Part shown: in pieces, positions 24,577-31,723 of the stretch
Position numbering within the stretch: the first letter of the stretch is position 1
How the letters are laid out: every line of letters begins with the position of its first letter
NCBI GenBank assembly: GCA_964556665.1
Contig: CAZKXU010000007.1
Location: 1 to 55,475, forward strand
Source: CAZKXU01 sp964556665
GTDB taxonomy: Bacteria > Bdellovibrionota_C > UBA2361 > CAZKXU01
DNA: 55,475 nt
Reading direction: 5' to 3'
The notes under the pieces: generated by a model
Told to the model about the DNA's origin: nothing
The model's input: only the letters and a program-made list of their open reading frames with translations
Databases searched by the model: none
Made by a program: the position numbers and the translations under genes

Positions 24577-25361
24577 GATTTGCAATATTCACCCCATACG
24601 GAACAGTTAGTCAGGAGGTAGGGGTAATCTATCTCCTGGCAAACTACTTAAAACCTTTATTTCAACAGGTAACATCACTTTCCTGTAACGGTGCATTTTC
24701 AAGCTGTGCACGTGATGCCGAAACAGGCTGGAACAGAAAACTTACACACTGCTTTTACTGCAAACGTGAATCAAAAGCTTTAGCTCAGTGGAGCGGAATT
24801 GAGGGAAAAGATCTCACGACTTTTATCAGCAGCGAAGAGCATCTGCGCGGCGAGCGATGGCTTAATAGTATCCCTGTCCAATCTTTAGATAGTGTTGAAT
24901 ATAAAGGGGTGAAGCTCCTAGATCTTAGCAGGGATACATTGCATGCCCGTCTTAACGGCTCCGAGGACCTCACTAATCCTCAGCATCTTGCAATCGTAAG
25001 AGAGCTTCTTTTAGTTGCTATGCGCGCCTCTTACGCCTCAGAAAAGTTCCTGAGCAGCTACGTGCCAACCTTATCCCTTGTTGCTGGCGGCAAGGATATC
25101 CTTAGCAAGAGCTTTATTGCACAGGCACGCAGACTCAAGATGGATACTGCAATTTTCGAATGGGAGCTTCATTCCCGTGCTGTTGTTATTCATCACCCGC
25201 ATAATCTCTCCTCTTATAGATGCGAATTGATGTTAGAAGATGTTCTGCATACCCGTTCTGATAATAAGACCTGGTCTGCGGAGCTAAAAAAGGTGCTGGA
25301 AGATGTATTATCATTTCTTGAGATCTCCGACGCACAACTAGTGCTGCCGATTGCGCAATAA
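24573..25361 (+). CDS. Unknown protein with four-cysteine cluster, third of trio
   Basis: Starting at ATG 24573 (ATGA overlap with the previous stop) gives 262 residues. The N-terminus MRFAIFTPYGTVSQEVGVI resembles the first strand-loop-helix of a Rossmann or GT-B-like fold. Four cysteines, C38, C45, C60 and C63 (SCNG...SCAR...HCFYC), form a likely metal site, unusual so near such an N-terminus. A later segment LSLVAGGKDILSKSFIAQAR may be a second nucleotide-fold motif. I recall similar proteins in surface-carbohydrate settings, but cannot assign a function. Final member of a three-gene unit. Confidence 0.65.
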   Translation: MRFAIFTPYGTVSQEVGVIYLLANYLKPLFQQVTSLSCNGAFSSCARDAETGWNRKLTHCFYCKRESKALAQWSGIEGKDLTTFISSEEHLRGERWLNSIPVQSLDSVEYKGVKLLDLSRDTLHARLNGSEDLTNPQHLAIVRELLLVAMRASYASEKFLSSYVPTLSLVAGGKDILSKSFIAQARRLKMDTAIFEWELHSRAVVIHHPHNLSSYRCELMLEDVLHTRSDNKTWSAELKKVLEDVLSFLEISDAQLVLPIAQ

Positions 25362-25375
25362 CATGTCGCTCTAAT

Positions 25376-25443
25376 TTTTTACCACAGAGGACTTAGAGAT
25401 AAAATCTGTTTTGCTCTGTGCTATCCGTGTTCTCTGTGGTAAA
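25376..25443. repeat. TTTACCACAGAG inverted repeat
   Basis: Imperfect inverted repeat with TTTACCACAGAG at one end and CTCTGTGGTAAA at the other, internally degenerate. A related copy lies at 35112-35169. It lies between the unknown trio and the cupin gene. Confidence 0.75.
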
Positions 25444-25473
25444 TAGACACAGTTGAATAAACATCCGATTAGT

Positions 25474-26022
25474 ATGGAACTATCTTTCATTAAAACCGAC
25501 CAATATGTCTGGGGCCAGGAGCAGATCCTTTGGGGTTTTGATCCAGCACATCAGTATACCCTTAAAGTATTAGAGCCAAAACCAGGTAAAGCAGGATGTT
25601 TGAGCTTACAGTATCACAAAGAGAAGAGTGAATCATGGCTGGTATTAAGCGGTGCTGCCTGGATACTTATGGTGGTAGAGGGAAAAGTTTGCACCCGTAT
25701 TATGAGGCGGGGTGATCTACAGAACATACCTACTGGGACCATTCACCGGATAGCCGCAGCAAGCTCTGATTTAAAAGTTTTAGAACCATCTACGCCTGAT
25801 CGTCACGCTGCCGACAAAACTGTTGTAAAGGATGTTATTCGTCTGCATTGTTTTCATGGGAGGGAGGTAAGCGCACCTGGCGATGAGTCTCAAAAACAGA
25901 TAGTCAATGATTGTGTAACTGTGTCGCAAACTGCCATGGACAGCATTGCTGCCGGCAATACGCCAGAGGAGTTTAATCCAGAGCTTTTACTTAAGCTTGG
26001 AGGTACAAAGGGTATTTTTTAG
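25474..26022 (+). CDS. Cupin protein, mannose-6-phosphate isomerase type II-like
   Basis: A 182-residue protein from ATG 25474 (an upstream TTG at 25453 lies next to the repeat). A single cupin domain occupies about 10-110: LQYHKEKSESWLVLSG gives the His and Glu metal ligands, followed by GDLQNIPTGTIHRI with the second cupin motif (PxGxxH). This resembles the C-terminal cupin of bifunctional mannose-6-phosphate isomerase/GDP-mannose pyrophosphorylase, without the nucleotidyltransferase part. A role in sugar-phosphate isomerisation or sugar-nucleotide supply is plausible. The C-terminal 70 residues are not recognised. Confidence 0.75.
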   Translation: MELSFIKTDQYVWGQEQILWGFDPAHQYTLKVLEPKPGKAGCLSLQYHKEKSESWLVLSGAAWILMVVEGKVCTRIMRRGDLQNIPTGTIHRIAAASSDLKVLEPSTPDRHAADKTVVKDVIRLHCFHGREVSAPGDESQKQIVNDCVTVSQTAMDSIAAGNTPEEFNPELLLKLGGTKGIF

Positions 26023-26054
26023 TATAGCTTGTGGTTAGTGCACTGTATTATTAG

Positions 26055-26140
26055 TTCCTACTGGGAGCGCGGGCTTCCAGCCCGCTATGCAGTAGCAATT
26101 AAATCGTTTGCGGGTAAGATGCCCGCGGTCCCAGTAGGAA
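26055..26140. repeat. Hybrid GGGACCGCGG palindrome between convergent genes
   Basis: Outer ends TTCCTACTGGGA / TCCCAGTAGGAA are perfect. The left arm is the GCTTCCAGCCCGC subtype but the right arm is GCGGGTAAGATGC, the CATCTT subtype, so the two halves come from different subfamilies. It sits between the 3' ends of the cupin gene and typA. Confidence 0.88.
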
Positions 26141-26157
26141 TCATTGCCACGTTACCT

Positions 26158-27960
26158 CTACCTCTTAGGTCTCAGATCTGCCTTACGCATACGAAGACTC
26201 TTAGGTGTAACCTCCAGCAACTCGTCATCTCGAATGAAATCCATGGCCTGTTCAAGACTCATCTTGTGAGGAGGTGTAAGAATGATATTCTCATCCCGCC
26301 CGGCTGCTCTTATATTTGTAAGTTTCTTGGTTTTAGTCGCATTTACCCAGAGGTCGTTATCACGGTTGTGCTCACCTACAATCATGCCGCAGTACAACGG
26401 CTCGCCAGGATCAACAAAAAGGATACCGCGTGGCTCAAGGTGGAACAGGCCGTAGGCAACTGCTTCGCCCTCACGATCACAGACTAACGAACCTGTTACC
26501 CGTGATTGTATCTCTCCACGAAAATCCTCATAGCCATCAAGAATTGAGTTCATGATGCCGGTTCCCTTGGTATCCGTCAAAAACTCATTGCGATAACCAA
26601 GCAACCCGCGTGAAGGCACAGAGAACTCTAAGCGCACACGCCCAGTTCCGTGATTTACCATATTGACCATGCGGCCCTTGCGCATCGCCATCTTCTCGGT
26701 AACGATACCGGTGAATTTGTCATCGCAATCAATCGATAACCGTTCAATCGGCTCCTGAATTTTTCCGTCTGCCTCCCTAAAAATAATCTTTGGACGGGCG
26801 ACGCTCATTTCAAAACCTTCTCTGCGCATGGTTTCGATCAGAATCGCCATCTGAAATTCTCCGCGCCCTTTAACTACATAGCTTTCTCCGCCAGGCGCTC
26901 TCTCTATCTTCAGAGCAACATTATGCAGTCCCTCTTTATTCAGACGCTCTCCGATCTTACTAGCTAAGACATATTTTCCCTCTTTCCCTGAAAATGGCGA
27001 TGTATTAGCAAAGAATTCCATTGAAACTGTAGGATCATCAACTGTCAGACGCTTTAAGGCTTTAGGCTGTTCTTTGATACAGATAGTGTCCCCAATCTCG
27101 ACTTCATCCACACCAGCCAATACGATAATATCCCCTGGGTGAACCACATCTACGTCTTTAAAAGAGATTCCGCTATAAACCTGTAGCTTAAGAATGCGAA
27201 GCGGCAAGACTGTGTTGTTCCGATCTATCCGCACTACCGAATCATTTACCTGGGCACTGCCATTAACGACACGCCCAATTGCTAACCTGCCGACATAATC
27301 GGAATAGGCAAGATTTGAAACCAACATCTGAAACGGCTCAGCCGTGTCATATTTTGGCGGCGGCATGAAATCGACTATAGTATCAAAGAGTAAAGAGAGA
27401 TCTTTACCTCTATCCTCAAGGGTTTTTTGTGCAATACCATCTCTGCCTATCGCATATATTACTGGGAAATCAATCTGCTCATCATTGGCATCCAAGTCAA
27501 TAAATAGATCATAGATCTCATCCAGAACCTCCTTAGCACGAGCATCCTTACGATCGATCTTATTAACAACCACAACTATTTTTAACTGCCGCTCTAGTGC
27601 TTTGCGCAGCACGAACCGTGTCTGCGGCAAAGGTCCTTCTGAGGCATCAACTAAGAGAATGGCTCCGTCAACCATGCCAAGTGCTCGCTCTACCTCTCCA
27701 CCAAAATCGGCGTGACCAGGTGTATCAACGATATTGATCTTGACCCCCCTCCAATTTACAGCGCAGTTCTTGGCAAGAATAGTGATACCCTTCTCACGCT
27801 CGAGATCCATACTATCCATAACTCTCTCTGCGACGGCCTGACCCTCACGAAAAGTCCCGGATTGGCGGAAGAGATTATCTACTAAAGTAGTTTTGCCATG
27901 GTCTACATGCGCTATAATGGCAATATTACGGATTTTTTCATTAGTTCGAAAATTTTTCAT
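26158..27960 (-). CDS. typA: Ribosome-associated GTPase TypA/BipA
   Basis: Translational GTPase of 600 residues. G1 AHVDHGKTTL, switch region RVMDSMDLEREKGITI, G3 DTPGHADFGGEV and G4 NKIDRKDA are all present, followed by the beta-barrel domain 2, two alpha/beta domains and the TypA-specific C-terminal domain (DDELLEVTPKSLRMRK). This distinguishes it from EF-G (longer, with domain IV) and LepA. It assists late 50S assembly and stress growth in other bacteria. Monocistronic; converges on the cupin gene. Confidence 0.96.
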   Translation of the reverse strand: MKNFRTNEKIRNIAIIAHVDHGKTTLVDNLFRQSGTFREGQAVAERVMDSMDLEREKGITILAKNCAVNWRGVKINIVDTPGHADFGGEVERALGMVDGAILLVDASEGPLPQTRFVLRKALERQLKIVVVVNKIDRKDARAKEVLDEIYDLFIDLDANDEQIDFPVIYAIGRDGIAQKTLEDRGKDLSLLFDTIVDFMPPPKYDTAEPFQMLVSNLAYSDYVGRLAIGRVVNGSAQVNDSVVRIDRNNTVLPLRILKLQVYSGISFKDVDVVHPGDIIVLAGVDEVEIGDTICIKEQPKALKRLTVDDPTVSMEFFANTSPFSGKEGKYVLASKIGERLNKEGLHNVALKIERAPGGESYVVKGRGEFQMAILIETMRREGFEMSVARPKIIFREADGKIQEPIERLSIDCDDKFTGIVTEKMAMRKGRMVNMVNHGTGRVRLEFSVPSRGLLGYRNEFLTDTKGTGIMNSILDGYEDFRGEIQSRVTGSLVCDREGEAVAYGLFHLEPRGILFVDPGEPLYCGMIVGEHNRDNDLWVNATKTKKLTNIRAAGRDENIILTPPHKMSLEQAMDFIRDDELLEVTPKSLRMRKADLRPKR

Positions 27961-28002
27961 AATTATAAGTAATCTTAAGAAGCCCGTGGTGACGCGGCTT
28001 TA

Positions 28003-28221
28003 TTAGGAATTAGCTGCACCGGGCTTTGCATTAGTCTCTAGCGCTCTTACCCTAAACTCCAATCCATGAATGATTTCCTGTGATTTGGTTAGATCTGCTC
28101 GAACCTGAGTAATAGTTGTATAAAAGTTAGCTATCATTACCACGACACTAAATATAATGAGCAGGAAAATTAAACCTACGAAATGAGCACCTCCAGAACT
28201 TTGACCAACTCTATTTTTCAC
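28003..28221 (-). CDS. Small membrane protein with coiled-coil tail
   Basis: A 72-residue protein from GTG 28221. A short polar N-terminus leads to one transmembrane helix (about 14-34: FVGLIFLLIIFSVVVMIANF), then a heptad-like coiled coil (ITQVRADLTKSQEIIHGLEFRVRALE). Layout is like FtsL/FtsB-type bitopic proteins, but no family is claimed. It follows the 59-residue membrane protein gene by 23 bp and precedes typA by 42 bp. Confidence 0.6.
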   Translation of the reverse strand: MKNRVGQSSGGAHFVGLIFLLIIFSVVVMIANFYTTITQVRADLTKSQEIIHGLEFRVRALETNAKPGAANS

Positions 28222-28244
28222 GGGTGGAGTATAGAACGAAAGAA

Positions 28245-28424
28245 CTAACTTCGCAAGGCCCAGTAGCTTGCGGAGGCAACCACTGCTATGTGAATAACAG
28301 TAATTATTAAACCATTTAAATTATCAGAAACTGCAGATTCAAGGACCAGTCTGAACGTAACAATCAGAGACAGTACAACAATACTCCAAGCGAGCTTGAC
28401 GTTAAATGAGATCTGTTGAGCCAC
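28245..28424 (-). CDS. 59-residue two-helix membrane protein
   Basis: A short gene easily missed by length cut-offs. From GTG 28424 it encodes 59 residues with two hydrophobic helices: KLAWSIVVLSLIVTFRLVLE and GLIITVIHIAVVASASYWAL, separated by SAVSDNLN. The start lies 6 bp after the stop of the preceding gene, and AGG/AGGG sequences just upstream can serve as ribosome site. The spacing between three genes in a row supports an operon. Function unknown. Confidence 0.6.
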   Translation of the reverse strand: MAQQISFNVKLAWSIVVLSLIVTFRLVLESAVSDNLNGLIITVIHIAVVASASYWALRS

Positions 28425-28430
28425 TCTTCC

Positions 28431-28757
28431 CTACCTTAAAAGGGTAAGACGCTCCTGCAACTCATCCGGATTTCCTTCGTAAGTACGAAGACTGCCTTGT
28501 AGCTGCACCGGATCTAGGTCCAGATGATTTGCAACCCAAGCGAAGCTAAACGGCTTCTTCGGAAGAAGCTTGCCAAAAAGCCACTGCCTCGCGCTACGAA
28601 CGATATGCCGCTCACAATGAGCGGTCCCAAATGCATCACATATAGCTCTTGCAAGGACAGCCGCAAGAAGGTTCCTCTCCGGCTTAACTGGTGACTGCGC
28701 TTCTAAATCTTCTTCACGCTCAGAATCAAAACCACCTAACGGATTTGCATTACCCAT
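28431..28757 (-). CDS. Hypothetical helical protein
   Basis: A 108-residue soluble protein. An acidic, probably flexible N-terminus (1-28) is followed by helices NLLAAVLARAICDAFG, CERHIVRSARQWLFG and a C-terminal segment FSFAWVANHLDLDPVQLQGSLR that reads like a helix-turn-helix. It may bind DNA or a protein partner; no family recognised. It heads a small operon with the two membrane proteins downstream. Its 90-nt leader resembles the leader of the gene at 29781-30041. Confidence 0.6.
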   Translation of the reverse strand: MGNANPLGGFDSEREEDLEAQSPVKPERNLLAAVLARAICDAFGTAHCERHIVRSARQWLFGKLLPKKPFSFAWVANHLDLDPVQLQGSLRTYEGNPDELQERLTLLR

Positions 28758-28867
28758 ACTAATTTACACCCCAAATATTTAAAAACCTTACGAAAGAAAA
28801 ACTCCCTACCACATGCACTCACTAGGGCCACAACCAACAACCGCCTGACGAAAGCCCATAAGCTCAA

Positions 28868-28897
28868 CTTCTACCGGTTTAAACTAAATCCTGTCAA
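28868..28897 (-). promoter_or_regulatory. Sigma-70-like promoter, 28757 operon
   Basis: The minus strand shows TTGACA (28897-28892), 18 nt, then TAGAAG (28873-28868). The -35 is perfect and the -10 weak. The adjacent CCGG before the -10 is also present at the promoter of the 29781-30041 gene. Confidence 0.4.
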
Positions 28898-29018
28898 GTA
28901 CTTAATATTAAATACTTTTAAGTCAGATAAAATAACATATTTTCCCTAGATCTAGTTCTACCCAAGTAAACGACTGTTTATATGACAGAACCGGAATCGG
29001 CATTGATAGTCACTTCTA

Positions 29019-29047
29019 TTGACAGATAGATCCATATTATTTATCCT
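29019..29047 (+). promoter_or_regulatory. Sigma-70 promoter for RRM-S18 gene
   Basis: TTGACA (29019-29024), 17-nt spacer, TATCCT (29042-29047). The expected start leaves a leader of about 40 nt before ATG 29095. No clear ribosome site is seen before the ATG. Confidence 0.6.
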
Positions 29048-29094
29048 ACCGTGCTCAAACTTTTCGATATTTTAAGAATATTTACCCAGATTTT

Positions 29095-29658
29095 ATGTCA
29101 AAGAAACTATTTGTAAGTAACATCGATTTTGAAATTACCGAGGAATCTCTTCGTGACATGTTTACCACTGTCGGGCCGTGCACCAGCGTAGTGATGGCTT
29201 ATGATCGTGAAACAAAGCGCTCAAAAGGCTTTGCCTTTGTTGAGATGGAGAAGGATGATGACGCTATCAAGGCTATTGAGGCGTTGAACAATAAGGCAAT
29301 TAATGGACGCCCCATGAAGGTGGTTGAGGATCGCGGCAAAGCCTCCTCAGTTGGTGGTTCTCCTCGTGCAAGCTCAGGTGAAGGTGGCGGTGGCGGCGGA
29401 CGACCAGAGATGCTACCTCCAATTGCTAGAACTCAACTCTTCCGTAGGCATAAGAAGCTAGATCCGTTTATGCAGGATCCGACCAAGTCGATCGACTTCA
29501 AAGATGCTACTATGCTTTATAAATTTCTTAGTGAGCGCGGCAGGATTCTTTCACGTCGCATGACAGGACTAAGTTCATATAATCAACGTAAAGTGTCTAA
29601 GGCCATTAAACGCGCTCAGGCGATTGGGTTGATGCCTTATACTACGGTGCAGAAGTAG
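29095..29658 (+). CDS. rpsR: RRM RNA-binding domain fused to ribosomal protein bS18
   Basis: A 187-residue fusion. Residues 3-80 are an RNA recognition motif with RNP2 LFVSNI (5-10) and RNP1 KGFAFVEM (44-51). A Gly/Ser-rich linker (82-108) leads to a bS18 domain (about 113-187): LFRRHKKLDPF, KSIDFKDATMLYKFLSERGRI, SRRMTGLSSYNQRKVSKAIKRAQ and MPYTT match the bS18 core, including the IDFKD and TG..Y.QRK..KAIKRA signatures. bS18 normally has about 75 residues and no RRM. It is not in the usual rpsF-ssb-rpsR-rplI context. It could be the only bS18, a second copy with a regulatory role, or an RNA chaperone that docks on the 30S platform. Confidence 0.88.
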   Translation: MSKKLFVSNIDFEITEESLRDMFTTVGPCTSVVMAYDRETKRSKGFAFVEMEKDDDAIKAIEALNNKAINGRPMKVVEDRGKASSVGGSPRASSGEGGGGGGRPEMLPPIARTQLFRRHKKLDPFMQDPTKSIDFKDATMLYKFLSERGRILSRRMTGLSSYNQRKVSKAIKRAQAIGLMPYTTVQK

Positions 29659-29669
29659 GAGCTGGGCTG

Positions 29670-29747
29670 ACTGGGACCACGGGCATCTTGCCCGTCAGTT
29701 TGGCTTTGCAGCTGAGTTCAGGCGGGCAAGATGCCCGCGGTCCCAGT
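29670..29747. repeat. GGGACCGCGG palindrome, CATCTT subtype
   Basis: Left ACTGGGACCACGG + GCATCTTGCCCGT, right GGCGGGCAAGATGC + CCGCGGTCCCAGT. It begins 12 bp after the RRM-S18 stop and separates it from a converging gene. Confidence 0.9.
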
Positions 29748-29780
29748 AACTGCAACTTCCCATTTTTATTTCACTTCCTT

Positions 29781-30041
29781 CTACTTACCCTTTTCACTAG
29801 GCGTAAAGTAACCTTCAACTGTAAAATCCCAATAATAGTTAGGTGGACTGTCGCCATTCAAGCTAAACTTTAGAGTAATCACAGCACCCTCAAGACTTTC
29901 AACTGTCTCAAGTAGTGCCCTTATCGCATCTACTACTCTCTTGCTTCCTGGGCCTAGTGGAAGATTGGTTAAATCCTCCTTGTCGATGGGGTAGTTACCA
30001 AAGTCACTGTCAACTATAATTTCACCTCTAAGTCCAGCCAT
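29781..30041 (-). CDS. Hypothetical 86-residue protein
   Basis: A small acidic soluble protein, MAGLRGEIIVDSDFG at the N-terminus, a central helix (SKRVVDAIRALLETVESLEG) and C-terminal strands (AVITLKFSLNG, NYYWDFTVEGYF). It looks like a compact alpha/beta fold, but no family is recognised. It has its own promoter (30118-30145). Its ribosome site GGATG lies before ATG 30041. Confidence 0.6.
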   Translation of the reverse strand: MAGLRGEIIVDSDFGNYPIDKEDLTNLPLGPGSKRVVDAIRALLETVESLEGAVITLKFSLNGDSPPNYYWDFTVEGYFTPSEKGK

Positions 30042-30117
30042 AATTTACATCCTAAAATAGCTAAAAATAATCATGCACTTACACAAACTCTCTTCACAGC
30101 ATAACCTTCTCACCACA

Positions 30118-30145
30118 GTTATACCGGACAACCTAGCTTAGTCAA
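30118..30145 (-). promoter_or_regulatory. Sigma-70 promoter for 29781-30041 gene
   Basis: The minus strand has TTGACT (30145-30140), a 16-nt spacer and TATAAC (30123-30118), preceded by CCGG. The leader is about 70 nt. Confidence 0.6.
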
Positions 30146-30255
30146 TTATAACTCGGCTTAATATTGACCGCGACACGAATATGTCCTTATATTTACTAGA
30201 TATAAATCTGCCGACTATCGATCGGCAACTTAACACACTTTTCATCGGACAAGGC

Positions 30256-31005
30256 ATGCTTCAACATTTCGAGAGGCTTGGATTCAATAAAACCGAAACA
30301 AAGATCTATCTGCTTTTAGCAGAGATTGGTCGCGCCACTGCTAACCTCCTAGCTAAGCGTGCTCAGATACCACGTGCAACATGCTACTCCATTCTAGACG
30401 GCCTCGTTGCCAAAGGACTCGTCTCTAAAGAGCAAGATGAGGCTGTTACTATCTATGTTGCCAATAAACCAGAATCGTTACTTGCTCTAGTTGATCAGAA
30501 GCGGAAAAAGGTAGAGCTTGAGGCACAAGTTGCATCAGAGGTGGTAAAACTTATTACTCCATATTTTAAAAGCAAAAACTTCTCCGTCCCGCGCCTACAA
30601 TTTTTTGAAGGCGGGAAGAATGTGGAACGGATGTTGTATGATCATCTAGATGAGTGGTTTGCAAGTATGCGCGCTGCTGACAACACCCTTTGGGGTTACC
30701 AGGATCACACATTTGGCATTGAATACCTGGCTTGGCTTAATCTTTATTGGAAGCAAAAAGATCCGCAACACAAAATCTGCCTCTATTCCAATGCGCCTGG
30801 AGTTAAGCAGCAGCAAAAATTTAAAATTCCAAATCGAGAGATACGGGTCCTCAAGGAAGATTTCGAGCTGCAAAGTACGCTTTGGGTGTCAGGTGAATTT
30901 CTTACAATGATTATGACGCGTCAGCGCCCATTTTACGCTTTTCAGATCAGGGACAGAGTGTTTGCATCTAATTTGCGAGCCTTTTTGAAGCTGCTCTGGA
31001 ATTAA
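30256..31005 (+). CDS. TrmB-like transcriptional regulator
   Basis: From ATG 30256 the protein has 249 residues beginning MLQHFERLGFNKTETKIYLLLAEIG, the usual TrmB-family start. An upstream ATG at 30181 would add 25 residues, but a promoter-like TTGACC-18-TATATT overlaps that region. The winged helix-turn-helix (ATANLLAKRAQIPRATCYSILDGLVAKGLV) occupies about 20-65. A coiled dimerisation helix follows (VDQKRKKVELEAQVASEVV), then a ligand-binding-like domain (about 110-249) that lacks the sugar-binding extension of archaeal TrmB. Effector unknown. Divergent from the 86-residue protein gene. Confidence 0.82.
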   Translation: MLQHFERLGFNKTETKIYLLLAEIGRATANLLAKRAQIPRATCYSILDGLVAKGLVSKEQDEAVTIYVANKPESLLALVDQKRKKVELEAQVASEVVKLITPYFKSKNFSVPRLQFFEGGKNVERMLYDHLDEWFASMRAADNTLWGYQDHTFGIEYLAWLNLYWKQKDPQHKICLYSNAPGVKQQQKFKIPNREIRVLKEDFELQSTLWVSGEFLTMIMTRQRPFYAFQIRDRVFASNLRAFLKLLWN

Positions 31006-31011
31006 TGAGCC

Positions 31012-31090
31012 TACTGGGACCGCGGGCTTCCAGCCCGCATATAGCTACTGCTAGTTAGATCAAGCGGGCTGGAAGCCCGCGGTCCCAGTA
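31012..31090. repeat. GGGACCGCGG palindrome, CTTCC subtype
   Basis: Perfect 27-bp arms at 31012-31038 and 31064-31090 (TACTGGGACCGCGG + GCTTCCAGCCCGC and complement). It begins 7 bp after the TrmB-like stop and ends 22 bp before the fliW 3' end: a convergent gap. Confidence 0.92.
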
Positions 31091-31111
31091 TTTACATACT
31101 TTGAATATAAT

Positions 31112-31603
31112 CTACTTTTTATCCGCGGCCTTCTCAATCTTCTGATCATTCTCGTCCTCAGCCCATAACGGAAAGCGGGTAGAATAACGGGCATCGTCGA
31201 ATATAATTTGAAGACCTTTGCGATTGCGCATATTTACAAAGACAGGGGCCTTTAGATTGGCGGTTGTCATGCGAGGATCGGCACGCACTGTTACTACCAC
31301 TAAGAGCGCATACTCATCAGATTCCTGAAGATCAATCTCCTTAGCTCCGCGCGGGGGCTTCACATCATAGTTCTCGCCAAACTCAAAGCCATCAACCACT
31401 ACAAAGGCAAGACTAGGATCGTCGACCGCATGCAGCCAGGAAAAGGGCGGTTTATGATCGAGCATTACGAACCGTTTTGCAGATGGGAAGCCTATCATTC
31501 CACCAGGAATTTCGATCAGGCTATCCTCAGGCACAGTAAATTCACCAAATCGGGTGCTCTTTACCGTCATGTCAGGACCTGTATATCTGCGCTCTTCACT
31601 CAT
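31112..31603 (-). CDS. fliW: Flagellar assembly factor FliW
   Basis: Binds flagellin and antagonises CsrA, linking flagellin level to translation. The 163 residues show the FliW fold: VKSTRFGEFTVPEDSLIEIPGG split over the first strands, GMIGFPSAKRFVMLDH, SFLVVV-type strands and the C-terminal LKAPVFVNMRNRKGLQ. Length and motifs match the family. Preceded on the same strand by csrA, the classic pairing, with a palindromic repeat in the 120-bp gap. Confidence 0.93.
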   Translation of the reverse strand: MSEERRYTGPDMTVKSTRFGEFTVPEDSLIEIPGGMIGFPSAKRFVMLDHKPPFSWLHAVDDPSLAFVVVDGFEFGENYDVKPPRGAKEIDLQESDEYALLVVVTVRADPRMTTANLKAPVFVNMRNRKGLQIIFDDARYSTRFPLWAEDENDQKIEKAADKK

Positions 31604-31620
31604 CTCTTATAATCCAATCC

Positions 31621-31696
31621 ACTGGGACCGCGGGCTTCCAGCCTGCAAACGAACTAGCTGCCATTCAGTTGCGGGCTGGAAGCCCGCGGTCCCAGT
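31621..31696. repeat. GGGACCGCGG palindrome between csrA and fliW
   Basis: ACTGGGACCGCGG + GCTTCCAGCCTGC (31621-31646), complement at 31671-31696, with one base change in the left arm. This is one of few copies lying inside a same-strand gene pair and could uncouple csrA and fliW transcripts. Confidence 0.9.
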
Positions 31697-31723
31697 CAGT
31701 CGATAATAACTTACACCAGCCAA

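Larger units (their letters stand above)
28758..29094. other. Divergent promoter region
   Basis: This 337-bp gap between the leftward small-protein operon and the rightward RRM-S18 gene holds a promoter for each direction (28868-28897 minus, 29019-29047 plus). I see no gene or repeat element in it. Confidence 0.6.

Noticed and set aside
26029..26487. 152-codon rightward frame after the cupin gene
   Set aside because: It runs through a palindromic repeat and then antisense to typA; no independent support.
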